Positions 19,486-31,107 of a stretch of 64,000 nucleotides of DNA are shown piece by piece. Within the stretch, counting starts at the first letter, position 1; each line of letters opens with the position of its first letter. The notes under the pieces were generated by a model that saw nothing but the letters and a program-made list of their open reading frames with translations, did no database searches and was not told the origin of the DNA. The position numbers and the translations under genes are program-made. Origin of the DNA: Raffaelea ambrosiae (Eukaryota; Ascomycota; Sordariomycetes; Ophiostomatales; Ophiostomataceae); the NCBI GenBank assembly GCA_002778195.1, contig PCDI01000003.1, positions 1,943,913 through 2,007,912 of the forward strand, read 5' to 3'.

Positions 19486-21249
19486 ATGGCCGAACCCGTC
19501 CAGGACTCTCTGTCCGGCAGGCCCTCGGCGCCTTCGACGGAGCCCGCCAAACCCGCGATGGAGTCCGCGCCCCCCGTGCCCCGACGGCTGGCCGACCTCC
19601 CCATGGAGGTCCTCGTCCACATCTGCTCCTGCCTCTGCTGGCACTGCCACTGCCAGAAGCACCCGCTCGCCCCCTGGACCGCCGACGGCCTCTACCCGAA
19701 GCCGCACACCTGGGAGCTCGCCTACCCGGCCGAGGACCGCAAGCAGTGCGGCGCCGCGCTGGCCGCGCTGGCTCTGGCCGGCGCGCACCCGCTGCGCACC
19801 GCCGTCCAGGAGGTCCTGTACCACGCCTTCTTCCCGCGCACCATCCGCGAGATGGGTCTGTTTCTGCGCACCCTCGTCGCCCGGCCCGACCTGGCCGCCC
19901 GCGTCGTCGAGTTTGACGTCTGCGATCTGGTCCGGGGGACGCCGCGAGACGGGGCCGACGGGGACGACGCCCCCCCCATCGTCCCCCTCCACCAGGGCTG
20001 GGACGACTACGGCAGCCTCGCGTGGAACGTGCTGCAGCGCGCGCCCAGGCTCGAGCGCCTGTTCCTGTGGGTGCCGTCGAGCCACCACCGCGTCGGCCGC
20101 CCACTGCACGAGCTCTTCGAGTCGCACCGGCTGCGGCGGCCCGCCCACCACGCGTACAACCCGCTGCTGCTGCCCACCGTGCCGGAGTGCAACGGCAGCA
20201 GCAGCAGCAGCAGCAGCAACAAAACACGACGGCACATCATTCTCACCGACACGCCGCCGCCGCTGACGGACCTGCTGCGGCTGCGCAAGATCACGGTGGC
20301 GCCCGTGCAGGGCCACTGCGAGATCTTCGACATGGTGCTGCCGGTCCTGCACGTGGCGCCCAACCTGCGCGCCCTGCACGTGCACATGTACTGGCTGGCC
20401 TCGCGCTTCTTCCCCGACACGGCCTACCGCGCCTGGTTCCGCAACCTGCTCGCCTCCACCGGCGCCGCCCAGCCCGGCGGCCACGCCCACGCCCTGCTCG
20501 TCCACCTGACCGAGCTGACCCTGACCTGCTTCCTCGGCTGCGCCCCCGAGCTCGCCAGCCTGCTGCGCCTCGTCGGGCCCGCCCTGACCAAGGTGCGCAT
20601 CGAGCCCTACCGCCACGAGGGCGGCGCAGTCGCGGACGACGCGGACGACGCGGACGACGCGGACCACGACGGCGCCCCCCCCGACCACGACGACGAGCCC
20701 GGCATGGCCCCCTTCCGCCTCACCCTGCAGGAGTCGCTGCGCGCCCTGCGGCCCTGGCGCGCCACCCTGACCGATGTCGCCCTGGCCCGCGAGTGCGCCG
20801 CGCTGCCCCTGCCCGCCGCGCTGCAGCAGCCGCAGCACCGCAGCGTGCTGCCGCCAGGCGCGCTCCTGCCCTTTGTCCGCCTGGCCGCGGTCGAGCTCGA
20901 CCGCGACGTCTTCCCGCGGCGCTACCTGCGGCCCGACGACCTCACCGCCAACCTGCCGCCCTCCATCCGCGTCGTCGCGCTGCGCGGCTGCGGCGCGCTG
21001 TGGCCCGCCCTGGAGGGCCTGCTGGACGCCCACCTGGCCGGCCGCTTCCCGCGCCTGCAGCGCGTCGAGATCGACAACCGCAACTACATCTACCACCCGA
21101 GCCACGGCCTGCACGCGCAGCCGCTGACCAACGCGGAGGCGTCGGCGGAGATCTGCCGCGTGGAGGAGGAGTACGTGGTGGCCGGGCTGGACTTTGTGGT
21201 GCGGCGGCTGCGGCAGGCCCTGCTGTACAAGAACTACGAGTACCTGTAG
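19486..21249 (+). CDS. F-box protein
   Basis: Single exon, 587 residues from ATG 19486 (MAEPVQDSLS). After a 35-residue proline-rich leader comes an F-box, RRLADLPMEVLVHICSCLCW, which would bind Skp1 in an SCF ubiquitin ligase. Next is a pattern usual in large fungal F-box families: ALAALALAGAHPLRTAVQEV, LYHAFFPRTIREMGLFLRTL, ARPDLAARVVEFDV. The rest is a poorly conserved leucine-rich substrate-recognition region, with an Asp-Ala repeat (DDADDADDADHD near residue 385) and a Ser run from an AGC repeat near 20200. It is flanked by minisatellites on both sides and has a truncated relative just upstream, which suggests a fast-evolving locus. The substrate is unknown. Confidence 0.85.
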   Translation: MAEPVQDSLSGRPSAPSTEPAKPAMESAPPVPRRLADLPMEVLVHICSCLCWHCHCQKHPLAPWTADGLYPKPHTWELAYPAEDRKQCGAALAALALAGAHPLRTAVQEVLYHAFFPRTIREMGLFLRTLVARPDLAARVVEFDVCDLVRGTPRDGADGDDAPPIVPLHQGWDDYGSLAWNVLQRAPRLERLFLWVPSSHHRVGRPLHELFESHRLRRPAHHAYNPLLLPTVPECNGSSSSSSSNKTRRHIILTDTPPPLTDLLRLRKITVAPVQGHCEIFDMVLPVLHVAPNLRALHVHMYWLASRFFPDTAYRAWFRNLLASTGAAQPGGHAHALLVHLTELTLTCFLGCAPELASLLRLVGPALTKVRIEPYRHEGGAVADDADDADDADHDGAPPDHDDEPGMAPFRLTLQESLRALRPWRATLTDVALARECAALPLPAALQQPQHRSVLPPGALLPFVRLAAVELDRDVFPRRYLRPDDLTANLPPSIRVVALRGCGALWPALEGLLDAHLAGRFPRLQRVEIDNRNYIYHPSHGLHAQPLTNAEASAEICRVEEEYVVAGLDFVVRRLRQALLYKNYEYL

Positions 21250-21766
21250 GAGGACGTGGCCCGGACGCGGGCCGGCGCGTGCCGCCGGATACGGGGGCGG
21301 ATGCACGCATTATGACTCATGACCACAGTGTGTTTCGTTTTGTCTCTACGGTGTTTTGTCTCGACGGTGTTTTGTCTCTACGGTGTTTTCGTTTGTTTCG
21401 TCTCGTTTGTTTCGTCTCGTTTGTTTCGTCTCGTTTGTTTTCGCTTGTACTCTCATGGCTGTTGGTCAACGATAGTCAATGCACATTTTGTGGCTCGTGT
21501 CTTCGCTCAGATGCCGCAATGCCTTGGAACACAACAGGCACAGACAGCTCTGGGTACTGTACGGAGACCGCCTCGACTACACACACACCCGACACTCCAG
21601 GTGGATTGGATCGCTACACAAAGGTAGTTCTTCTGTCGATATGCAGAAAACGAATAGCTGCGTGGATTGCGGCAGGAATCTTGATCTAGTGTCGACAGAC
21701 ATCGTCTTACCGTAGTTGCCTTTCGCGCGTCCATGTGATCGATTTGCCCCATACGTCCCCCCAGGC
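21250..21766. other. 3' flank with CTGTTTGT-type repeats
   Basis: From about 21345 to 21440 the top strand repeats TCTACGGTGTTTTG and then GTTTCGTCTCGTTT units. It is the second repeat array bracketing the F-box gene. No other feature seen before the dioxygenase stop at 21767. Confidence 0.7.
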
Positions 21767-23239
21767 TTACGAGCTCCTCTTTTTCGCTTCCAATTCTTGC
21801 AGCGCCTTGTCCGAGTCTTCGCGCTCGTTCTTGAAGCGCAATTGGCACCCTGGAACCAAGTCAGCAGGCTGGCAAAGCACAAAGGAAAGAAAACGGCATG
21901 CTGGGTCCGCCAAACCGTACAATCGCCACACGACATCGGCTCGTACTTGGGCGGGTTCTCGGGCGACGTGCATGTCGGCACGACGCCTTCCACGCAGTTG
22001 AAGTTGAGGCCTGGCGGGTCAGACATGGGCTGCGGCTCAGACACGGGGCACAGAGAGAGGTGCCGGGCTCACCAAAAAAGAAGGGCATCGACACGCGCTC
22101 CACCGGCGCCCGGTTGTACACCCGGTGCACGGTGCTCTTGTACGTGTCGTTGCTCAGCCGCATCAGAAAGTCGCCAATGTTGACGACGATGGTGCCGGCG
22201 AGGGGACGCGCCCGGATCCAGTGGCCCTGCCGGTTGAGCACCTGCAGGCCGCCCGTCGCGTCCTGCCACAGCAGCGTAAACAGCTGCAGGTCCGTGTGGC
22301 TGCCGAGGGCCACGCTGTCGCCGGCCACCTCCTCGGCGGTGTTGACCGGGTAGTAGTTGAACACGCCGTCGGCGCCCGGGTAGGTGACGCGGCTGTCAAA
22401 GTAGTCCTCGGGCAGGGCGAGGCTCAGGGCGAAGATGCGCACGAGCCGGCGCGCCAGCGTCAGGCAGGCCGCCCAGTAGGCGAGCACGTCGTCCTGGAAG
22501 CCGGCGAGGTGGGCGGTGCCCGTCCAGATGTAGTCCTCGCCGCGGATCCACGGCCGGACCGCCTCCGGGACGGCGTCGGGGTCCTTGGGGTCGGGGTCGT
22601 ACTTGGGGTCGTACCGCCATGCCATCTGTTTGTTAGATTTCCGGCCCGTGGTGACAAATTCGGCGTGGCTGCTCTTCCCACACGTACCGATTCCTTGACG
22701 TCGATGCCCTCCATGGCATTGGCCTGGGACGTCTTGAAGGCTCGGTATCCGTTAAAGTACTTGGACTTGGCGGCGTCGATCAGTTCCTTCTTTTCCGTGG
22801 GCTGCTTGAAAAACCTGCATGCCTATTAGCGTCTCTCCGTGGGTCGCTCTCGCTCTCCATCCCCCCCCCCCGACGTACGCCAAAAGCTGCTTCTTTGCAT
22901 GCGCAATGGTCTCCTCGGCAATCCCGTGGTTCTTGATGTAAAAGAAGCCCGTGTTGACGGCCGCCGTGCGCACCTGGGCGGCCAGCTGTCGGCGGTCTTC
23001 CGGGCTCGTCGAGAACAGGGGGGTCAGGTCGATGACGGGGATCTCTTCCGGGGTGCAGTCACGGGGCGGCACGTCGACGACTGTGGTCGAGGTTAGAGTC
23101 GGCTGGTCTCCATATGGCCCAGAAAACGGGGGGGCATGTTCTTACTGTCCCGGAACACGGGGCCGTATGCCGTGCGGAGTTCGAGCTTGTAGGTTTTCAC
23201 GCCTGTGCGAGGAGCGGCGGTGGTCGTAGCCGTGGCCAT
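21767..23239 (-). CDS. 2-oxoglutarate/Fe(II)-dependent dioxygenase (IPNS-like family)
   Basis: Six exons: 23239-23146, 23080-22879, 22814-22688, 22625-22073, 22010-21921, 21849-21767; all junctions keep phase; 382 residues. The N-terminal DIOX_N part is IPVIDLTPLFSTSPEDRRQL and NTGFFYIKNHGI. The catalytic part has the iron triad: His and Asp in GSHTDLQLFTLL and the distal His in STVHRVYNRAPVERVSMPFF, where the Arg and Ser of RVS bind 2-oxoglutarate. GTIVVNIGDFLMRLSND lies between. The C-terminus has the family pattern ENPPKYEPMSCGDW. The enzyme would be cytosolic and oxidise a small molecule. Members include isopenicillin N synthase-like and secondary-metabolite hydroxylases, so the substrate is not predictable. 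It is the first of three consecutive minus-strand accessory genes (with regulator and transporter). Confidence 0.9.
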
Positions 23240-24514
23240 TTTGTGTGTCTGCAGAACGAAACGTGCAGTTGGACTTGTTGTGAATATTGTTCTTGAGCGT
23301 TGTTATTCCACGACTGACTTGTGGATGTTGCAATACTCGATCGGAATCTGATCGGAATCTTGGTCCAGCATCTTTCTCTCGCGGGGCGTTTCTGGCGCTC
23401 TTCCTGGACAGACTATATACATCCGCGATCGATATCGGAAGTCGGAGTGGTATTCGAGTGGTATCAGAACCAGAGACGGCCATCCACCCCGGCTTTCGTC
23501 CTTCTCATGGTTGCCGGCGGTCGCCGACGGTGACCTGCCCACTGGAGTCTTGGCTGGATGAGTGCTGTCTCCACCGTATCTCTGGTTATCTCCGCCCCAC
23601 AATGGGCGCTAACGCTAGCATCCGTCCGCTATCATAGTACCAGACCGCTGGTATTCGAGCGACAATTTCTATCGCAAAACTGCAGGGCTGTGATATCAAT
23701 GAAATACCAGGCCTTTGTTCACAAAAACTCCAATGATTGGCTCTACTACAGCCTGCGTGCTTCAGCACATTCTCTCGGTCACTTCCGCAGGGCTTAGGGT
23801 TTGTTCAACCAATCAGAGAGTGTACATGGTAGCCAAATTTGACCGTCTCTTGTTTTGAACCTAGAAATTGGACGCTGCTTCTTTCACTTCTTCCACCGCA
23901 AAGAGCGACGTCCACGCTTACACGGACTTCTCCCTGCCACTCATCAAAGGAAGGGTCACCCTCCGCGAGCCCCTTGACGTCGAGGATGTCCTTCAGAAGC
24001 TGTCGTATCCCGTGAAGCGGCGCGTCCGCGCGCTGTTTGCAGAGGCGGAGGCGGGGGCGACGACGCCTTCCACGTCTCGCAAGGGAGAAGAAACGGAGTA
24101 GAGACGGCAAAGCCTCGTGTGTGCTATCGTAGAAACAGGACGCGGGGATGATGCCTGGCGCGTGTCTTCGCGTGGGAAATTCTTGTTTTTCTATCGTCCG
24201 TAGGATAGCAGGCGACCGATACAAAGTGTACAGCAATCTAGCTCTGCGCATGGTAGAAACGCATAGAGACCGAATCAGGCAGCTCTCGACGAGCACCACC
24301 CAACACGTGGCCCAAAGAAGGAAGAACGTGCGGCCGAAAACAGGTAGACCATCCAGGCAGGGGGGTCCCGCTGGGAGGCGTATCACAAAGGCATGGAAGT
24401 TGGTTTTCTTGTCTTTCGGTTTGGGGGAATATGGATATGTGATACTATTGTGTTCTTGCCCATGCTGCTAGAAACGCCCGCTGTGTCCCTTCCTACAACT
24501 CCTGTTCCCACTCG
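23240..24514. other. Intergenic region with a short gene-like stretch
   Basis: This is the promoter side of the dioxygenase and the 3' flank of the regulator gene. On the plus strand 23868-24101 is open and of gene-like composition (SLPLIKGRVTLREPLDVEDV, QKLSYPVKRRVRALFAEAEA) but begins without an ATG, after a CTAG that could be a splice acceptor. I cannot find a convincing upstream exon and do not recognise the peptide. It may be the last exon of a small gene or a relic. A CCAATCAGAG box lies at 23809-23818. Confidence 0.3.
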
Positions 24515-26647
24515 TTAGACCGTAGGGTCCAAGACGTAGGGTATGTAGCCATCCATCCTCTCTTGGAACAGCAGGTGCAAGTCGAAGAGGCCGTCGTCCT
24601 GCTCCGCCAACAGGCCTGGCTCGTGCTGGGGATCCACGCCAAACGGCCCGTGGCCACCCAGACACGGGTCCGGGGCAAACGGAGACAGCGCGCTGCTGGT
24701 GTGGGTGTGCCCGTCGAGGGCCGTGCTGTGCAGCGTGGCGGCTGCGGTCCCCGGCATGCGGGCATACGGGGTGGCTCCGTCGGTCGTGCTGGTGCCGCCA
24801 CCGTTGGCTGCCGCTGTTGTTGTGTTTGCATTTCGTGTCCGTTCCTGCTGCTGGTGTTTTTGTTTTTGTTGCTGTTGCTGCTGCTGCCTCCTCTTGGCGG
24901 CGGACAAGGGCGTCGCCACGAAGCCGGTGTCCTGGCCCGTCTGCCGCGCAATGATGGACGCAAACAGGCCCAGGATCCAGCCGGCCACCGGCCACGACTG
25001 GGCCAGCTCGCTCAGCGTCAGCATGCACTGCCGCGCGCGGTTCTCGGCCAGCTTGCGGCGCACCGGGCTGCGGCGGTGGATCTCGCGCAGGTGGATGCTG
25101 AGGGCGGCAAACGTGGCCGGCACCAGGTGCAGCTGCGCATACCGCACCAGGCCGGCCGCCAGCAGGTCCTCGTTGATGCGCGTGATGGCGTCGGCGGCCT
25201 GGCGCGCGTCCCGGTCGCGGGGGGTCTCGGCACTCTCGGCACTCCCGGCACTCGCGGCACTCTCCGACGAGACGCCCGCCGCCGCACAAACGGGGGGCGC
25301 CGTGTCCGCGGGCGACGGCCGGGACAGCAAGACGCGGACGTTGAAGCAGCTGGCGTGCAGCAGCGAGGCCCAGAAGGCGGCGTCCACGCACGTCACGTGC
25401 CTCTGCCGCACCAGACAGGCCGGCAGCTGCGTCTCCCAGGCGTCGAGCGCCCGGCGCAGGCGGTCCTCGTCCGCGGGGGCCAGCGACCCGCGGGCGGCAA
25501 ACTTGGTCGACAGGATCTGGCCGAGGAGCGTGGTCACCTTGGCCATCTCGATGACGTAGCCGACGTGGCACGCGTGCTGGGGGGGGATCAGCCGCCGGTG
25601 GTCGTGCTTCTTCCCCGCGTGCTCGTGCTCCTCGTCCGCCTCGTCCGCCTCGTCCGCCTCGTCCGCCGCCGCCTCGTCCTCCTCCGGGGCGTCAAACGCA
25701 AAGTCGGCCGCCGCGAGGGGCTCGACGTCGCAGTCCGCGTCGCGTATGTGCACGGGCCGGCCCAGCGCCGCGGCCGCGTGGCGGTCGCGGTTGTAGAGGG
25801 ACCACCAGATGCGCTTCCACAGGGACTGGACCGACGGGGCCAGCGCGGAGCGGGCCGTCGAGCGGTGCATCCCCAGCGTCTGCGCCTGGTCGATGGCGCA
25901 GCCGAGCCAGTGCCACGTGTCCTTGGGGTCCTGCGGCTGCTCCCACCAGAAGCAGAAGAGGAAGAGGACGGCCGTCAGCTCGGTGCGGTCGCTGGTGAAG
26001 CCGGCGTCGTACAGCGCCTTGGCCCGCAGATAAAACGCCTTCTTGGCCAGCAGCCGGTCCGCGAACCCGGCCCGCCGCAGCAGCGCCTCGTCGCAGACGC
26101 CGAGCGCCAGGAAATACACCGTGTTGCGCAGCAGCGGCGACAGCGTGCCGTCGCCGTACTGGCGCGCAAACCGGCGGCGGTCCAGCACCGGCCAGGCCGG
26201 GTGGATGTAGGCAAAAAAGTCGCGCACGAGCGCGTCGCTGACCGGCCGGTCCGGCGCCTGGAAGCAGCCGCGCGCGCCCAGGTACGAGAGCACCGCCGCC
26301 GCCGCCGGGTCGCCGTCGTCGTCGAGGGTCGGCTCGCTGCCGTCGGCCACCGACGCGGGCACGCGGTAGTGCAGCGGCACGCCGCGCCCGGCCTGGGTCG
26401 CCGGCGGCGAGACGGTCTGGATCACGTAGGCGAGACTGAAGGCGTCGCCGAGGTAAAAGGTGCGGCGGTCGTCCGGGACGCGGCCGGCGCCGGCGCCGTC
26501 GGGTGTCATGTTGGCATCGGCCAGCCGCGCAAAGAGCATCACCGAGTCCTCCTTTTCGTCGAGACTGATGTCGCCGCTGTCATGATCGTGGTCGTGGTCG
26601 TGGTCGTGGCCGTGGTCGTGGTCGTGGCCGTGGTCGTGGCCGTGGTT

Positions 26648-26687
<40 letters not shown>

Positions 26688-27163
26688 CCGTGGTCGTGGC
26701 TGTAGTGGTGATCGGCTGCCGTGTCGGGCGTCTCGTTCGCGGAAATGTTGTCCGGCGGCGTCAACACGGAAAACGCCGTGCTCGCCGCCGTCGTTGGCTC
26801 GTCCTCCAGTCGCTGGCCGTCGACCAGGCCGGCGAGCTTGGCTGCTGCTCGTGCCCGGGTAGCATGGCTTGCGCGGCTCGGGGTGGATCGATTCTTTGTG
26901 TTGTTTCGAGGGTATCTGCCCGTGTGAGATGAATGCATGCCCACAACCATGGTTTCTTGCCAATGCCATGTTCGTCCTCACCTTCCTCTCCTTGACGTCA
27001 TCGGCTCGCACGGCGTGTTGCGGTTCCTGCAGTGCCAGCAAGGCCTGGTTTCCATAATGTCGCACCGGACCCGGCGCGCATTGCAGGCCTTGCAGGCCAG
27101 CTTGGCACGCTTGACGACGCTCTTCTCGGGACTGGCACTGCTTTCGGTAGACATTGTCGCCAT
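24515..27163 (-). CDS. Zn2Cys6 transcription factor with His-Asp tract
   Basis: Two exons: 27163-26982 and 26915-24515; intron 26916-26981 (GTGAGG, GGGCAG); 860 residues. The zinc cluster is at residues 24-52 with six Cys in CX2CX6CX7CX2CX6C spacing (CKACNARRVRC ... CWHCRNRNTPC), followed by the linker SRRGRYPRNNTK. The fungal regulator middle-homology domain runs from about residue 220: VRDFFAYIHPAWPVLDRRRF, LFLFCFWWEQPQDPKDTWHW, QTLGMHRSTARSALAPSVQS, WKRIWWSLYNRDRHAAAALG. It resembles the cutinase/fatty-acid regulator group (CTF1-like) more than Gal4. Unusual are about 40 residues of alternating His and Asp near residues 131-172, an EADEADEADEE block, and a Gln-rich tract near the C-terminus. 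It lies between a dioxygenase and a sugar transporter and may control them. Confidence 0.9.
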
Positions 27164-27859
27164 GGTTTCTGCACTCCCGTTCTCTCCAACTTTCTGCAAG
27201 GGGCGACGAACTGGATATGCTGGAGAATTGGAGAGTGTCCCCAGCCCCGTTCTGCCCTGTAAGTCAGAATCACACCCAGCCCCAGCTTCGTCCAGACATC
27301 CGCCAAGGGCAATGCGGAGATGACGGGCGGAGAGAGTGCGGGGCGTCGTGCGAGTCCGTGCCCCTGCGCCTGGAATCCTGGGGAGTCTTGGCGGATATCG
27401 AAAGCCGAGCCGCCCGAATTAAGCGGAAAGTAATCACTAACTAGCTAGTGGGTACACTGTATCCGGCTGAACCACCGATGCTATTGCTCGAACTGAGGTC
27501 CTGCCGCCTCAAGCAGCATCGGTAGAATCTATGTATACCACGGTATTGGGCTGGCAGAAAAGAGGGAAAATGGAACGCTGCAGTGAATGCAGGCTGCAAG
27601 ACACAGGGCTGGGTGATCACAGCGTCCAAAACATTCAGGTTTCGAAGCAAGCCAGAGGAGGCACTGGGAGCTGCTAACTGAACTATCTGGCCCCAAAGCG
27701 TACAAACAACCCGGTCAAACAACACGTGGGCGTTGCTACTACACTCGCATTCAACCCATTCGCCAACGAACCGAACCATGTCTCCGTATGATCACAAGGC
27801 ACCTGGCCAGTCTAATCGCTCTTTCTTCGGTCTCTTTCACCTCTATTGTCTCCGCGCGT
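27164..27859. other. Promoter region of the zinc-cluster regulator
   Basis: About 700 bases between two minus-strand genes: promoter and leader of the regulator, then 3' flank of the transporter. No further gene seen. The short frames here have no domain pattern. Confidence 0.5.
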
Positions 27860-29937
27860 CTAAGCGGCAGCTGCCTCCTTGTGCTCGGTTGTGCCCAGCT
27901 CTGCCTCCAGCTTCTGTTCGAGCGCCTGGCCCTCGGCCTCGGTGATGTGTGTGAGATGAACCAGGACCTCGTCGCCAAACATCTCGTTGATCTCTTCCAG
28001 AGAGAGACCCTTTGTTTCGGGCAGGTACCAATAGGCCAGCGGCGCCATGATAACGGTCAGACAAATGAACAGCAGGTAAAACTTCCAGCCAATGTTGGCA
28101 AATGCTGTAGGCGCAGGGATGAGGTAGGCGATGGTGGCCGTGAAGAGCACGCCGAGGGCGAACCCCATGCCCCGGGATCGGATGTGCGTCGGGAAGATCT
28201 CGGCACAGTACACAAAGGTGTTTGCGTCCACACAGCAGCCAAAGCTAGTCCAAGGTCAGCAAACAGGACATGCTCTTGTCCGTTGTGACGGAAGAACGGA
28301 CGAAAAAACTCACAAGCCAATGTACAGGAAGAGGAAGAAGACCCCGGCGCTCAGCCCGGCGTGGTTCGGGTTGTCCTTGCCAACGTACTCGGCGCTGAGA
28401 GCTGCCTCCAAGATGAGGGAAATCAGGCACCCGGTCCATCCGATGACTTGGGAGAGAAGGGTTAGCTCTTGTCAAGTGCCGTCGAGTACTCGAGAGTCCC
28501 GAAGAAATACGCACCAAACAGCTTCACACGCCCAATTTTATCGATAATGAGTGAATTGATGTAGTTGCCAGCGCAGGCCACCGTGACGTAGGCTGCAGCA
28601 AGGATGAGCGGGATGCTGCCTGTGAAGCCGAGGCCCTGGTAAAGCAAAACGCTGTAGTCTAGGGAAAAGAATGCGTGTTATTGGTGTGCGCAAGAAAGGG
28701 GGGGAACCAAAAAAAAAAAAAAGCAAGACGTCCGCTTACTATAGACCACCAGGATGCCCGTGCCCTGAGAACCGAACATGACAATAGTGGCACAGATGAT
28801 CCGCTTGCGGTATGAGGGACGCGTGAACAGCGTCCAGATGGTCTCGTTGGCCGACGCCAGCTCGTCGCTCTGGACCTGCGACTTCATCTGGTAGTATTCG
28901 CGCTTGGCAAAGTGGGCTGCAGCGCTGTCGGGATCGTTGTGGCCGGCGTGGAGCCGGAGGACGACTTGACGGGCTTCCTCCGTGCGGCCTTTCATGAGAA
29001 CTACAAGTGTGGTGTGTGTATGTGTGAGCAATGTGTGCAGTGAACAGAGAATTGCACCTGGTCATACGCACGCCAACGGGGAGACTCGGGCAGGATCGGG
29101 GTGAGCAGAAACATGCCGATGGGCCACAGACACTGCAGCACCAGGGGGAAGCGCCACTGGAAGGCCGCGTTCTTGGAAAAGTAGCAGGCGACGCCGACCC
29201 AGGCAGCCAGAGTGTAGCCCAGCACAAGCACGACACCTGCAGGGGCAGAGACGTTAGACACGGGGAGCCAGGATTCCAAGACATTCCTTCCCAGGACCGG
29301 ACGTACCGTGTTGCGAGACCAGAAAGCCACGGACAGCCGGCGGCGCAACTTCGGACTGGAAAACAGGAGCCAGGACGACCAAGATGCCTGCACGGAGCAT
29401 GTCAGGAAAACGAAAACGGGTCTGGGTCATTGTGGCGGCGTGTCAACGGTGCGGGAAGGGGGGGGGGGGGGGGGGGGGGGGACATACCGACGGCAAAGCC
29501 GCTCAGCAGTCGGCCCATGAGGAACATGGCAATGTGTACGGCACCACCCTGGAAAGCGCCGCCGAGGACGGCGATTGGGCTGGCAATCAGGAGTGTCTTC
29601 TTGCGCCCCAGAGCGTCGCAGGACCAGGCAACGAAGATGGCTCCCAGGACGCCGCCGACAGAAAAGAGGCCGTTCATGACACCGATGATGGAGTTGGTAT
29701 AGGAGTAGCGCGCGTCGGTGGTGTCTTCGGTCAGGTCAAAGTACGCGAACCACGAAGGCTGGCCCAGGGTGGTGGACACGATGCTGAAGGAGTAGCCATA
29801 GCTGAGGCTGGCCAGACAGAGCACGATGACAATCTATGGAGTCAGTGTCTGACAAGAGGATACCGCATCGCGGCCAGGAGGCATCCACGTACCGTGAGGT
29901 TGAAAGGCGTAATCTTTTGCTCTTGTTCGACAGACAT
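27860..29937 (-). CDS. MFS sugar transporter (lactose-permease/hexose-like)
   Basis: Eight exons: 29937-29893, 29833-29488, 29387-29307, 29236-29072, 29000-28740, 28658-28515, 28446-28314, 28244-27860; every junction is in phase; 519 residues. It is a proton-linked importer in the plasma membrane with twelve spans. Family marks: SWCDALGRKKTLL-like loop 2-3 (DALGRKK), MFLMGRLLSGFAVG, then APVFQSEVAPPAVRGFLVSQ, PESPRW followed by the LLMKGRTEEARQVVLRL loop, FGSQGTGILVVYSVLLYQG, CAEIFPTHIRSRGMGFALGV, and PETKGLSLEEI near the end. Intron 29388-29487 carries a homopolymer of more than 20 C (on the coding strand) right after its donor. The sugar is not predictable. The adjacent regulator on the same strand is a likely controller. 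Confidence 0.92.
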
Positions 29938-31107
29938 GGCGGCAGAATTGGAACGTACATGGGCCAGAACTGTGCCGTCCGTGGGAAGATCCACGTTGCA
30001 CCTCTTGCTCGTTTATATGGCAAGGCCAGCGTCCGCCGGGGTCGTTCGCCGCCGCCTGGGCTGATTCATTCTCCTCTTCCCCCGTCCCGGATGTCAACAC
30101 CAGTACCCCATGGGGAAGACCTTGGGCCACACCATATTGAGGATAGAGCGGACCTTGGCATGATCTCGGTGGAGCTCAACGCGGTTGCCCCATTTTACAC
30201 ATCTGGTTCGGCTTCTTAAGCGACAGCCCCTGCCCTCGTATGCTGCATACATCACGACAGCTGAGTCAATGCTGCAGTCTCTTGGGGGGATACGGCAGAC
30301 CAACGCCATATTCTCCATAATCATATTGGCCAGATCCGGGAGATGTGAAAGCGGAGTTGGCTGGGGGTGAGATCGTGCCTGCCACCAAGTCGCCTCGGCT
30401 TCTTGCGCACCGCCCCTGTCGACCAGGGTTGGCTTCGCGCGTACGGGGGCAGGCGAACGACAAGAGCCCAGAACATGCCAAAAACAGCCAGCTACAAAGT
30501 ACACAATTTGCACTGTGTTGACACGCCAAGGCTGCGTCGGCTGGCTCGGTTGGCTTGTCTCGGCGTGGTCGGGCGGCTCGGCTCAGCCGCCAAGTAAAGT
30601 ACATAGTGGTTGAGACGGTGCCAGTTACCCGATCCACTAATTGCTACATGTGCCTTGTCATGTGATTATGTGTCACGTGCGTATCATGGACCCATATAGC
30701 CTGCCCACAGGCTTGGTAGCTTTCCTCTCTTCTTCTTCATGCCGCCTTTTCACCCTCATTCGGCCCTCTACGATTCGTGGGGTCCATCACCAATCCACGA
30801 ATCGCATCCGCTATGCATGCCCCGGGGAATTTCAGCGAATGCGTTTCGCAGCGTCTGTCGACTCCACCAGCCAATCAGGGCCATGCAGGGTAGCCTCAGT
30901 GGGCGAGCTGCTGGGCCTGGTGGTGTTGTCTGTCTTTGTCAGCAAGGCGGTTTTGAGAAAGGCGCCTGTAGCCAAAAAGCACCTAAAAAGCAGGCAAGGC
31001 TGAGTCGAAATGCACTTGAAAAGGGGCCTCGCGAGCACGGGCAGAGCCCCTCAATTTCAAGCTCGCCAGCTTCACAGAAATCATTCCTTGCCACGCAACA
31101 CACAATC
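29938..31107. other. Divergent promoter region, transporter and HET gene
   Basis: About 1.2 kb between two genes transcribed away from each other. CCAATCAGGG lies at 30871. There is no coding stretch with support; the frame in front of the HET start is open but has no ATG in good context and no homology. Confidence 0.5.

Noticed and set aside
19453..21306. 617-codon minus-strand frame opposite the F-box gene
   Set aside because: Compositional shadow; the plus frame has the F-box and normal amino-acid use.
24563..26932. 789-codon plus-strand frame opposite the zinc-cluster regulator
   Set aside because: Val/Arg/Gly-biased shadow of the real gene, including a long Val run from the His-Asp microsatellite.
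30739..31107. N-terminal extension of the HET protein
   Set aside because: The frame is open upstream, but there is no ATG in good context and MASTPLYHPL at 31108 is the usual family start.
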